Shown piece after piece: positions 17,803-24,648 of a stretch of DNA of 64,000 bases. Within the stretch, counting starts at the first letter, position 1. The number at the start of each line of letters is the position of its first letter. A program made the position numbers and the translations under genes. The stretch comes from Sulfuritalea sp. (GTDB lineage Bacteria > Pseudomonadota > Gammaproteobacteria > Burkholderiales > Rhodocyclaceae), in the NCBI GenBank assembly GCA_030651305.1, contig JAUSCI010000033.1, positions 1-64,000 on the forward strand, given 5' to 3'. Under the pieces are notes generated by a model that was not told the origin of the DNA, ran no database searches, and saw nothing but the letters and a program-made list of their open reading frames with translations.

Positions 17803-18623
17803 GTCGACACCCCCAATTCCTGCTTGGCCCTGGCCACTTCATCCGCCGTCGGGATGCGGTAGTGCCAGTTGTTGTCGTCTTCCATGAACGAGACACCCTT
17901 GCCCTTCACCGTATGGGCGATGATGGCGGTTGGCCGGCCATCTCTTGCGGGATGTTGCTGCAGGGCATTTAGCAGAGCAGTCATGTCGTGACCATCCACT
18001 TCGATTGCATTCCAGCCGAAGGCACGCCATTTGTCGGCGAGCGGATCGAGCGCCATGACCTCGCGGCTGCGACCGGTGGCCTGCCACTTGTTGAAGTCGA
18101 TGATGATGCAGAGGTTGGCCGCGCGCTGCGCAGCAGCAAGCATGGCTGCCTCCCAAACCGAACCCTCATTGCATTCACCGTCACTGAGCACCGCGTAGAC
18201 GTTGCAGGTCAGCTGCTGAATGCGCCCCGCGAGCGCCATACCCAAGCCCAGAGGCAAACCGTGTCCAAGGGATCCAGTGGCGGCTTCGATGCCGGCCAGA
18301 TGATCGGGCGTCGGTGGATGCTCGGCAAACACACCGCCATCCTGGCCGTAGGTGTCGAGCATCGATTCAGGGTAGAAACCGCGCTTTGCCAAAACCTGGA
18401 ACAGGGCCGGAGCACCATGGCCCTTGCTGAGGATAAAGCGGTCCCGTGTTGCGTCGCGTGGCTTGGTTGGATCAATCCGCAGAACAGCGAAGTACAGAAC
18501 CGTCAGGATATCGACGCAGGAAAGGCAGGAACCCAGGTGCGGCGTGCCTGTTTTCGATGAGTTTTCGATGATGCGGGCACGGAGGTCGCGTGCCGTCGCC
18601 TGCAATGTTGCGATGTCGGCCAT
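17799..18623 (-). CDS. Transketolase-like, N-terminal subunit (TPP diphosphate-binding)
   Basis: 274 residues. The metal/TPP motif is LSDGECNEGSVWEAAM (about 145-160) leading to DFNKWQATG. RFILSKGHGAPALF and GSLGHGLPLGLGMA are conserved transketolase N-half segments. Full-length transketolases are about 660 residues; here the halves are separate genes with a 4-base overlap, as in many archaeal and polysaccharide-locus forms. The active complex needs the 16879-17802 product. The substrate is presumably a sugar phosphate or nucleotide-bound keto sugar, which is an inference. Confidence 0.87.
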   Translation of the reverse strand: MADIATLQATARDLRARIIENSSKTGTPHLGSCLSCVDILTVLYFAVLRIDPTKPRDATRDRFILSKGHGAPALFQVLAKRGFYPESMLDTYGQDGGVFAEHPPTPDHLAGIEAATGSLGHGLPLGLGMALAGRIQQLTCNVYAVLSDGECNEGSVWEAAMLAAAQRAANLCIIIDFNKWQATGRSREVMALDPLADKWRAFGWNAIEVDGHDMTALLNALQQHPARDGRPTAIIAHTVKGKGVSFMEDDNNWHYRIPTADEVARAKQELGVST

Positions 18624-18636
18624 GGTGGGTTCGCTG

Positions 18637-19623
18637 TCAGGGCTTGTGAATGTAGTCGTGGGGCTCGGCCTTGAGAGCCTCGAAGTTTTCTCGCACCCAG
18701 GCGATGCACTCGTCGAGCCCCTGGTCGAGGGCGATTTGATCCTGCCAGCCTAGCTCGGTGCGCAGCTTGGTGCTGTCGAGGTGATACGCGGAATCCTTGC
18801 CCATGCGCTCGCCGACGACTTCGGCGTGATCCTCGAAACGCACGCCCAGCTTGGCGCAAATGCGCTCGACCAGTTCGCGGATGGAAACCACGTCGTTGGT
18901 CGAAATGTGATAGGTATCGCCGTCATGTCCATTCTTCATGACGCGCCAGGTGGCGTCGGATACGTCGCGGATATGGATGAAGGAACGTGTCGAGACTCCA
19001 CCGCCGTGAAGCTGGAGCTTGCGCCCGAGCAGGATGAACAGGATGGTGCGCGGAATGATGCGATAAAGTTGCTGCCCCGGACCATAGACGTTGGCGGCCC
19101 GCGTGCTGACCACTGGGAAGTTATAGGTGGCACGGAAGGTGCGCAGGCTCATGTCGGCCGCAGCGCGTGATACCGCGTAGGGCGTGCTCGGGTTGAAGGG
19201 AAAGTCCTCTTTCACAAAACCGGAGCAACTCCCATAGACCTCCGGCGTCGAAATATGAACGTAGCGCTTGAGGAAATCGCACTTGCGCAACTCGTCGTGG
19301 AACTTGACGGTGGACACGGCATTGGTCATGAACCAGTCGCCGGGGTTTGCCCAGCTTTCGCCCACCATGCTCTGTGCGGCGAAATTCACCACAAACGCCG
19401 GCTTCACTTCGCGAAGCAACGAGGCAATGGCAGGCAAGTCCTTGTTCAGATCGAGTTGTTTGAACTCGAAGTTGGCGCGATCGTGCCACTTGTAAGGCAG
19501 AAAGGCGGAGATCGGCTCAGCCGACCGGCTGGTGCCGATGACCCGGACGCCCTGGCTCAGGGCAAAATCGACAAAGCTCGCGCCAGAAAAAGAGTTGCTG
19601 CCGACGACGAGTACTGTATCCAT
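18637..19623 (-). CDS. NAD-dependent epimerase/dehydratase (extended SDR, dTDP/GDP-sugar dehydratase type)
   Basis: 328 residues. The nucleotide loop is VLVVGSNSFSGASFVDFAL (the GxxGxxG is modified to GSNSFSG). The active site has STPEVYG and YAVSRAAAD, which give the YxxxR form of the catalytic YxxxK. ANVYGPGQQLYRIIPR and GGGVSTRSFIHIRDV resemble dTDP-glucose or GDP-mannose 4,6-dehydratases. The catalytic Lys seems replaced by Arg, so activity or specificity may be unusual. It probably converts a nucleotide sugar to a keto-deoxy sugar. The gap to the SIS gene is only 6 bases. Confidence 0.75.
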   Translation of the reverse strand: MDTVLVVGSNSFSGASFVDFALSQGVRVIGTSRSAEPISAFLPYKWHDRANFEFKQLDLNKDLPAIASLLREVKPAFVVNFAAQSMVGESWANPGDWFMTNAVSTVKFHDELRKCDFLKRYVHISTPEVYGSCSGFVKEDFPFNPSTPYAVSRAAADMSLRTFRATYNFPVVSTRAANVYGPGQQLYRIIPRTILFILLGRKLQLHGGGVSTRSFIHIRDVSDATWRVMKNGHDGDTYHISTNDVVSIRELVERICAKLGVRFEDHAEVVGERMGKDSAYHLDSTKLRTELGWQDQIALDQGLDECIAWVRENFEALKAEPHDYIHKP

Positions 19624-19629
19624 GGCTTC

Positions 19630-20214
19630 TTATGTTTGAGGACGTTTGTCATATAGCCACTGCATCACCATGTGGCCAACGATGAGCTGCATGTCTTCGG
19701 CGATCTGCATGTCATCCACGGGAAAGTGAATGGCAACGTCTGCAAGCTCCATGCTGCGGCCACCGCTGTAGCCAAGAATCGCATACGACTTGATACTCAT
19801 GGTCCGTGCGCGTTCCAGCGCACTGACAATGTTTGGAGAGTTACCGCTGCCGGACAACACAATAAGAATGTCGCCTGCGCGGCCTTGAACCGCGAGCTGC
19901 TCGCAGTAGATTCTGTCGTAACCAACGTCGTTGGCCAGACAGGTCATGACCGCCGGATTCGCCGATAGCGCCAGAGCACGAATCCCGCCCCCGGTACGTT
20001 TTGCCACACCGTAGCTGAAGTCGTTGGCAAGATGCAGGGCATTGCCGGCGCTGCCCCCATTGCCGCAAAGAAAGACCTGGTTGCCCTCCGCCCAGGCGGC
20101 GTGCATGTCTTTCGCCAGGCGAGCGACGCCGGACCAGTCGGACGAGGCAAGCACCCGGCCCAGACGGTCCGCGTAACCGGAAAAAAAGCCTTCCATCGGA
20201 AAATTTGGTTCCAT
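19630..20214 (-). CDS. SIS-domain sugar isomerase (GmhA-like)
   Basis: 194 residues from the ATG at 20214, with AGGAAGG about 10 bases upstream; a start further upstream would run into the neighbouring SDR gene. The SIS fold shows VFLCGNGGSAGNALHLANDF (about 40-59), ILIVLSGSGNSPNIVSAL (about 100-117) and AILGYSGGRS. These match sedoheptulose-7-phosphate isomerase (GmhA) and its relatives. GmhA makes heptose 7-phosphate for LPS. With the split transketolase nearby this hints at a heptose or other higher-carbon sugar, but no heptose kinase of the HddA type or nucleotidyltransferase is in the window. Confidence 0.75.
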   Translation of the reverse strand: MEPNFPMEGFFSGYADRLGRVLASSDWSGVARLAKDMHAAWAEGNQVFLCGNGGSAGNALHLANDFSYGVAKRTGGGIRALALSANPAVMTCLANDVGYDRIYCEQLAVQGRAGDILIVLSGSGNSPNIVSALERARTMSIKSYAILGYSGGRSMELADVAIHFPVDDMQIAEDMQLIVGHMVMQWLYDKRPQT

Positions 20215-20231
20215 AAGCGTGACCCTTCCTG

Positions 20232-21173
20232 TTACGTCGTCAGAACAGTCTTTTGCATCCACCGCAGATTGTAAAAGCGGTCCTCGTCCTTCAGATTACC
20301 GGCACGATACTTTTCGATGATCTCCCGGATGGCATCTTCAACCCCCTTCTTCGGCTTGAAGCCAGTGGCCAACAGCTTGTCGGAATTGACGCGATATGAG
20401 CGCGGATCGTTCGACTCGGTCACAACGATTTCCACCGGTACATGCTTGGTTACCAGCCTGGCAATGTCGAGGATGGAGATATTTTCAAAGCCGGCGTTGT
20501 AGATGCCGGTTACTTCGGGGTGGTCAATCAGATGAAGATAGATGTCGGTAATGTCGTCGATGTGGATGTTGGGGCGCGTCTGCATGCCGCCGAACACTGT
20601 GATTTTTCCCCTGGACAGGGCCTGCATGGTTAGCATATTCACCGAAACGTCAAGGCGCATGCGAGGTGAATAGCCACATACAGTCGCCGGGCGGATGATC
20701 TGCACGAACATGTCATCGCTGTAACTGAGCAGAACGCGCTCGGCGACCATCTTGGTCTTGTTGTATTCGGAGATCGGCTTGAGTTCGAGGTCTTCGGTCA
20801 CTTGCGGTTCGTCCTTGATGCCGTAGACGCTCCCGGAAGAAGCGTAGATGAAGCGCTTGACACCCTTGCGCCTGGCTTTGTCGGCAAGCTGCATGGTCGC
20901 CAGAGCGCTGACTTCCCACGTGAGTTTGGGATCGAGATCGCCACAGGGATCGTTGGCGATGGAGGCGAGATGAATGATGCCGTCGAAGCCATCCAGATCG
21001 ATCGAGTCGATGTCGCGGACATCACCCGTGATGATGGTCAGCTTCGGGTGGGGCTGGAGATAGTTGCCAAACCACATGATATCGAGCGCAACGACCTCAT
21101 AGCCCCGATTCAGAAGCTTGGGAACGAGGACATGTCCTTTGTAGCCACAGCCGCCAGTCACTAGAATTTTCAT
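20232..21173 (-). CDS. NAD-dependent epimerase/dehydratase (extended SDR)
   Basis: 313 residues. It has the canonical GGCGYKG loop at residues 8-14 (TGGCGYKGH), DVRD, the active-site SSGSVYG and the catalytic YNKTK (YxxxK). RPATVCGYSPRMRLDVSVN and GGMQTRPNIHIDDI place it among nucleotide-sugar epimerases or dehydratases. Unlike the neighbour at 18637 it keeps all catalytic residues. It lies between the exporter and the SIS gene, at the 5' side of the cluster. Confidence 0.85.
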   Translation of the reverse strand: MKILVTGGCGYKGHVLVPKLLNRGYEVVALDIMWFGNYLQPHPKLTIITGDVRDIDSIDLDGFDGIIHLASIANDPCGDLDPKLTWEVSALATMQLADKARRKGVKRFIYASSGSVYGIKDEPQVTEDLELKPISEYNKTKMVAERVLLSYSDDMFVQIIRPATVCGYSPRMRLDVSVNMLTMQALSRGKITVFGGMQTRPNIHIDDITDIYLHLIDHPEVTGIYNAGFENISILDIARLVTKHVPVEIVVTESNDPRSYRVNSDKLLATGFKPKKGVEDAIREIIEKYRAGNLKDEDRFYNLRWMQKTVLTT

Positions 21174-21194
21174 TTTCGGATCTCGAGGATAGCT

Positions 21195-21923
21195 TCAAGA
21201 AAGGGAATCTGTACGCTCGGTGGAAACGATCTTGCCGTGTTCGAGCGTGAGAATGATGTTGCATTGGTCCTTGATCATTGCGTGATTGTGAGATGCGATA
21301 ACGACAAGTCTCGCTTTGCCCACCATCTGAGTAAGCTTGGCCTTGGCTTTCTGCACGAACTCGGCATCGCCGACGCTCAGCCACTCATCCATCAAAATGA
21401 TATCTGCATCAACGCTGGTGGCCACGGCAAACGCGAGTCGCATGGCCATGCCGCTGGAGTATGTTCGCATGGGCAAATTCAGGAAATCGCCGATACCGGC
21501 AAAATCGGCGATGTCGTCCACCATGGCGTCGATCTGTCGACGGGACAGACCCATCAGCTGCCCTCGCAGATAGATGTTTTCCACGCCTGTCACTTCGGCA
21601 TCCATGCCGAGCGTTATCCCGAGCATCGAGGTAATACGGCCATCGACTTTCAGGTCGCCCATCGTGGGTTCATAGATTCCAGCAAGAACCTGCAGTAGTG
21701 TGGTTTTGCCGGAGCCGTTGTTTCCGATCAGTCCCACGCGATCACCTTCGTGGAACTCGAAGTTGAGGTTGTCGAGGGCCCGAACCACCACGCGGTTAGC
21801 CGCGTCCTTTGCGAGGATTCCGCCTGTCGCCAAATTCAAAAGGCTTTTCTTGAATGAGCGATGACCCGTGAAACTGTAGATTGGGAATTCGACCACCAGA
21901 TTGTGTGCTTCGATGACTGCCAT
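21195..21923 (-). CDS. wzt: Polysaccharide ABC transporter ATP-binding protein
   Basis: 242 residues from the ATG at 21923, four bases after the permease stop. The Walker A is GLIGNNGSGKTTLLQVL (about 78-94), the signature is RTYSSGMAMRLAFAVA, and the Walker B with its Glu/Asp is DIILMDEWLSVGD. This is the Wzt/KpsT-type ATPase of polysaccharide export. The C-terminal carbohydrate-binding domain of long Wzt proteins (about 430 residues) is absent, so recognition of a terminating sugar must be done otherwise or is not needed. It couples ATP hydrolysis to export of the undecaprenyl-linked glycan through the neighbouring permease. Confidence 0.85.
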   Translation of the reverse strand: MAVIEAHNLVVEFPIYSFTGHRSFKKSLLNLATGGILAKDAANRVVVRALDNLNFEFHEGDRVGLIGNNGSGKTTLLQVLAGIYEPTMGDLKVDGRITSMLGITLGMDAEVTGVENIYLRGQLMGLSRRQIDAMVDDIADFAGIGDFLNLPMRTYSSGMAMRLAFAVATSVDADIILMDEWLSVGDAEFVQKAKAKLTQMVGKARLVVIASHNHAMIKDQCNIILTLEHGKIVSTERTDSLS

Positions 21924-21927
21924 GGTC

Positions 21928-22767
21928 TCAGAGCCAATACGGAACTCTTGCCCGGAAACGGGCAAAGATCAGGAACGCGGCTACGCTACCGAACACCAGA
22001 AAGCCTGACGTAACGATCCAACTGATTGCGTGCACCGGTTCGCCAAGCAAAGGGGCGCGAATCACCTCGATGAAGTGGTAGAGGGGATTGAAGTCAGCCA
22101 CAAACCGGTTTTTCTGGCTGAGCATGTCGGCTTTCCAGATTATGGGCGACAGAAAGAATGCGACCTGGACAATGTTGGTCACGAGTTGCGGTATGTCGCG
22201 GAATCGCGCGCTGAGCACTGCCAGCAATAGTGCAATCCAGAACAGGTTGCCCAGGACCAGCAGGAGACCGAAGGGAAACAGCCACACGTCGCCCCAGTGA
22301 GCAGGCGGTAGAAATATCAATACCAACACGATAATCACGGCGTTGTGGGCAAGCATGACCACGTTCTTGGCGAGAAGCCGGAAAACATGAACAGACAAGG
22401 GCAACGCCACCTGCTTGATATAGCCCTCTGCACCGACAAAAGCACTTCCGGCCTCGTTGATTACGGCCGAAATGAAGAACCAGATGATCAAGCTGATGGC
22501 GAGATGCTGCAGATAGCTTGCTACATCCTGACCGAGCAGCGCACCGTATAGCGGGCCCATCGCACCAACCAGTACGCCTGTGCTTACGGTTATCCAGAAC
22601 GGACCGAGAAACGAGCGGCGATAGCGCTGTTTGGTGTCTTGCCAGGCAAGCGACCACCAGAGGGAAGCTCTATCCAGACCACCACGAAGATCAAGTTTCG
22701 CCTTGTTCAAGTCCAAAGCGAATTTACTTCCTGTCGGCACAGTCATCTTGTTCGTTGGTGAATCCAC
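21928..22767 (-). CDS. wzm: Polysaccharide ABC transporter permease
   Basis: 279 residues with six membrane segments of the ABC-2 type. QDTKQRYRRSFLGPFWITVST is the conserved cytoplasmic entry segment, and SPIIWKADML with NPLYHFIEVIRAPLLGE is typical of Wzm/KpsM permeases. The start is GTG at 22767; the ATG at 22746 is an alternative, and neither has a strong ribosome site. It is the first gene of the cluster, about 215 bases from the IS element. It forms the membrane channel with the ATPase at 21195-21923. Confidence 0.85.
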   Translation of the reverse strand: MDSPTNKMTVPTGSKFALDLNKAKLDLRGGLDRASLWWSLAWQDTKQRYRRSFLGPFWITVSTGVLVGAMGPLYGALLGQDVASYLQHLAISLIIWFFISAVINEAGSAFVGAEGYIKQVALPLSVHVFRLLAKNVVMLAHNAVIIVLVLIFLPPAHWGDVWLFPFGLLLVLGNLFWIALLLAVLSARFRDIPQLVTNIVQVAFFLSPIIWKADMLSQKNRFVADFNPLYHFIEVIRAPLLGEPVHAISWIVTSGFLVFGSVAAFLIFARFRARVPYWL

Positions 22768-22825
22768 GCGGTTACCGAATATGTCTTTTTCGAAAGAACT
22801 ACCCGCCCCCCTCCGCCAACAAAAA

Positions 22826-22875
22826 CCCCCTGCAGCGCTCGCCGATGAGTTTCTGGCGAGCTTGACTGCGGGGGG
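22826..22875 (-). terminator. Terminator- or attenuator-like hairpin in the polysaccharide operon leader
   Basis: On the minus strand two G/C-rich blocks pair, CCCCCCGCAG..GCTCGCC with GGCGAGC..CTGCAGGGGG, around an 11-base loop. The stem is followed at once by TTTTTG (plus 22821-22825). It lies about 60-110 bases upstream of the wzm start, inside the presumed leader. It may be an attenuator for the operon or the end of an upstream transcript. Confidence 0.55.
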
Positions 22876-22954
22876 ATAGGTGGCTCCCTGAGAGACTGCC
22901 TGACAACCTGCCTACGCTGGTAATTTGTGGAGCGGATTCTACTACTGGAAGGCG

Positions 22955-22973
22955 TCAGATCTGGCCGATCTGA
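22955..22973. promoter_or_regulatory. Operator-like palindrome upstream of wzm
   Basis: TCAGATC-TGGCC-GATCTGA is a perfect 7-base inverted repeat with a 5-base spacer, ending where the ISAs1 target duplication begins. It could be a regulator-binding site of the polysaccharide operon; no regulator can be assigned. Confidence 0.35.
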
Positions 22974-22982
22974 AATCTCTGG
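22973..22982. repeat. Left target-site duplication of the ISAs1-type element
   Basis: AAATCTCTGG at 22973-22982 is repeated exactly at 24248-24257, directly outside the two inverted ends of the element. A 10-bp duplication fits the ISAs1 family (8-10 bp). Confidence 0.9.
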
Positions 22983-23007
22983 CAGGGCTATCGCATACGC
23001 AGACGTC

Positions 23008-23080
23008 GTAAACCCTGACGAAAAGGCGTTCACAGACAATGAGTTATGACGGGGGCTTGTAAACCCTGCTGAAAAGGCGT
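23008..23080. repeat. Subterminal direct repeat inside the ISAs1-type element
   Basis: GTAAACCCTG(A/C)(C/T)GAAAAGGCGT occurs at 23008-23029 and again at 23059-23080, 51 bases apart, with only two differences. It lies between the left end and the transposase gene. It could be a transposase-binding or promoter element. Confidence 0.6.
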
Positions 23081-23108
23081 CTACTCTCGACTTTTGTCGA
23101 GGCTGGAA

Positions 23109-24227
23109 ATGACGCTGACTGAGGCATTTGCGGGACTGCAAGACCCGCGCACGGGACCGGCGCAACGGCATGATTTGCGCGAGATGATTCTGATGGCGCT
23201 GTGTGCAGTGCTGTGCGGGGCGGACTCCTGGGTAGACGTGGCAGACTGGGCCGAGGATAACGAAGCCTGGCTGCGCCGGTATCTGATACTGGAGCGGGGT
23301 ACGCCCTCGCATGACACCTTTGGTCGAGTATTTCGGATACTCGATGCCACGATCTTTGAACGGTGCTTTCGAGGCTGGATAGCCGATATGGTTGGCGTGG
23401 TCGACGGTGTCGTGGCACTGGATGGCAAGACGGTCTGTGGGTCTCGGGATGGAGAGAACACGGCCCTGCACATGATCAGTGCCTTCGCCACCGGCAGCGG
23501 GCTGTGTCTGGGCCAGGAGGGAACCCGAGGCAAGGGACACGAGATTGCCGGCATCAAAGCGTTGCTGGACACGTTGAACCTCAAGGGTTGCATCGTCACG
23601 ATCGATGCTATTGGCTGCCAGACTGAAATCGCCCAGAAGATCGTCGATCAGGGCGGCGACTATCTTCTGGCCGCCAAGGACAATCGGGAGACCTTGGCCC
23701 AGGCGTTGCGGGAATTCTTTGCCGAGGGCGACGCGGGCGGGTTTGGCACCTTGCCGGTCAGTGGCTATTCGACGCTCGGGAAAGATCATGGTCGGATTGA
23801 GACCAGAAACCACCTGTGGGTAACTGATCTGACGTGGCTGGATCGACCGATCCGGCAGCACTGGCCAAAGCTGGCGGGCATCGGCATGGTGGAGCGGGTA
23901 CGCGAGATCAAGGGCAAGACATCCACCGAGCGTGCGTTCTACATCGGTTCGAAGGGGATAGCCAATGCCGAAACCTTTGCCAATGCGGCGCGCAGTCATT
24001 GGGGGATCGAAAACAGTTTGCATTGGGTACTCGATGTCACGTTCCGTGAAGACGACTGCCGGGTCCGCAAAGGTCATGCCCCGCAGAACCTGTCCGCCTT
24101 GCGCAAGTTCGCCCTCACCTTGCTGCGCCAGGATCACCGATACCCAAAACGAAGCCTGCGTAGCCGCCGCAAAACTGCCGACCGAATTCCAGACTATCGC
24201 GCTTCATTGCTCGGATTGGCTCCCTGA
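23109..24227 (+). CDS. ISAs1-family transposase
   Basis: 372 residues from the ATG at 23109 (GAGG just upstream); a TTG at 23094 would add five residues. The protein shows the family order: an N-terminal DPR...HDLREMILMALCAVLCG region, then VVALDGKTVCGS with the first catalytic Asp, then KGHEIAGIKALLDTL and IVTIDAIGCQTEIAQKI with the second Asp. DYLLAAKDNRETL follows, and the last catalytic Glu is in SHWGIENSLHWVLDVTF. The length is that of intact family members (about 370-380). It acts on the inverted ends at 22983 and 24247. Confidence 0.93.
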   Translation: MTLTEAFAGLQDPRTGPAQRHDLREMILMALCAVLCGADSWVDVADWAEDNEAWLRRYLILERGTPSHDTFGRVFRILDATIFERCFRGWIADMVGVVDGVVALDGKTVCGSRDGENTALHMISAFATGSGLCLGQEGTRGKGHEIAGIKALLDTLNLKGCIVTIDAIGCQTEIAQKIVDQGGDYLLAAKDNRETLAQALREFFAEGDAGGFGTLPVSGYSTLGKDHGRIETRNHLWVTDLTWLDRPIRQHWPKLAGIGMVERVREIKGKTSTERAFYIGSKGIANAETFANAARSHWGIENSLHWVLDVTFREDDCRVRKGHAPQNLSALRKFALTLLRQDHRYPKRSLRSRRKTADRIPDYRASLLGLAP

Positions 24228-24247
24228 GTCCAAATGCAATTGCCCTG

Positions 24248-24257
24248 AAATCTCTGG
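24248..24257. repeat. Right target-site duplication of the ISAs1-type element
   Basis: AAATCTCTGG, identical to 22973-22982, directly follows the right inverted end. Confidence 0.9.
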
Positions 24258-24320
24258 GGGGCACGACTGAAAACACGACCCGAGAGTATGTGCGGACACG
24301 CACTGATGAGCGGGGCTCCT

Positions 24321-24381
24321 CGGTAATGGCGAAAAGCCATTCACCGGTACCGAAACGATGTTAGCAGGCACTACCTGCTAA
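24321..24381. other. Two hairpins downstream of tRNA-Cys
   Basis: CGGTAATGGC-GAAAA-GCCATTCACCG (24321-24345) and TTAGCAGG-CACTA-CCTGCTAA (about 24361-24381) can fold. Neither is followed by a T-run on the minus strand, so they are weak terminator candidates for the tRNA transcript or tRNA-processing structures. The rest of 24258-24403 shows no gene. Confidence 0.35.
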
Positions 24382-24403
24382 TAGTCTCGCACGTACCTAA
24401 AGC

Positions 24404-24477
24404 TGGAGGCGCGACCCGGAATCGAACCGAGGTACACGGCTTTGCAGGCCGCTGCATAACCACTCTGCCATCGCGCC
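24404..24477 (-). tRNA. cysT: tRNA-Cys (anticodon GCA)
   Basis: The minus strand folds as a cloverleaf: acceptor GGCGCGA/TCGCGCC, D arm GGCAGAGTGGTTATGC, anticodon loop CTGCAAA, T arm CGGTTCGATTCCG, discriminator T and an encoded CCA. The order pgsA - tRNA-Gly - tRNA-Cys matches the E. coli pgsA-glyW-cysT arrangement. Confidence 0.95.
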
Positions 24478-24504
24478 GCGAAGGACTTGAACTTCAAGCT
24501 AAAA

Positions 24505-24528
24505 GGGGGAAAGCAAAAGCTTTCCCCC
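24505..24528 (-). terminator. Hairpin between tRNA-Gly and tRNA-Cys
   Basis: GGGGGAAAGC and GCTTTCCCCC form a perfect 10-bp stem with a four-base loop, followed by TTTT on the minus strand. It could reduce read-through from tRNA-Gly into tRNA-Cys or guide RNA processing. On the plus strand it is followed by AAAAAA. Confidence 0.6.
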
Positions 24529-24535
24529 AAAAAAT

Positions 24536-24611
24536 TGGAGCGGGAGAAGAGTCTCGAACTCTCGACCTCAACCTTGGCAAGGTTGCGCTCTACCAACTGA
24601 GCTACTCCCGC
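24536..24611 (-). tRNA. glyW: tRNA-Gly (anticodon GCC)
   Basis: The cloverleaf on the minus strand has acceptor GCGGGAG/CTCCCGC, D arm AGCTCAGTTGGTAGAGC, anticodon loop TTGCCAA, T arm with GTTCGAGAC, discriminator T and an encoded CCA. It is directly downstream of pgsA. Confidence 0.96.
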
Positions 24612-24648
24612 AGAACAGCCGCGCATTATAGCTTCCGCGCCCAAGGTG

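Larger units (their letters stand above)
22983..24247 (+). mobile_element. Complete ISAs1-family insertion sequence (1265 bp)
   Basis: The left end starts CAGGGCTATCGCATAC; the right end, read inwards, starts CAGGGCAATTGCATTT. These imperfect inverted ends enclose one intact transposase gene. Exact 10-bp direct repeats flank it, so the element is complete and its insertion has left both target copies unchanged, which suggests recent arrival. It sits between the polysaccharide operon leader and the tRNA genes. Confidence 0.92.

Noticed and set aside
22768-22982. JUMPstart/ops element upstream of the polysaccharide operon
   Set aside because: No GGCGGTAGC-type core was found in the leader on the minus strand.
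22743-24137. 464-residue minus-strand open frame over the IS
   Set aside because: It is the antisense of a clearly recognised transposase gene, has no family motifs and is rich in the residues typical of shadow frames.
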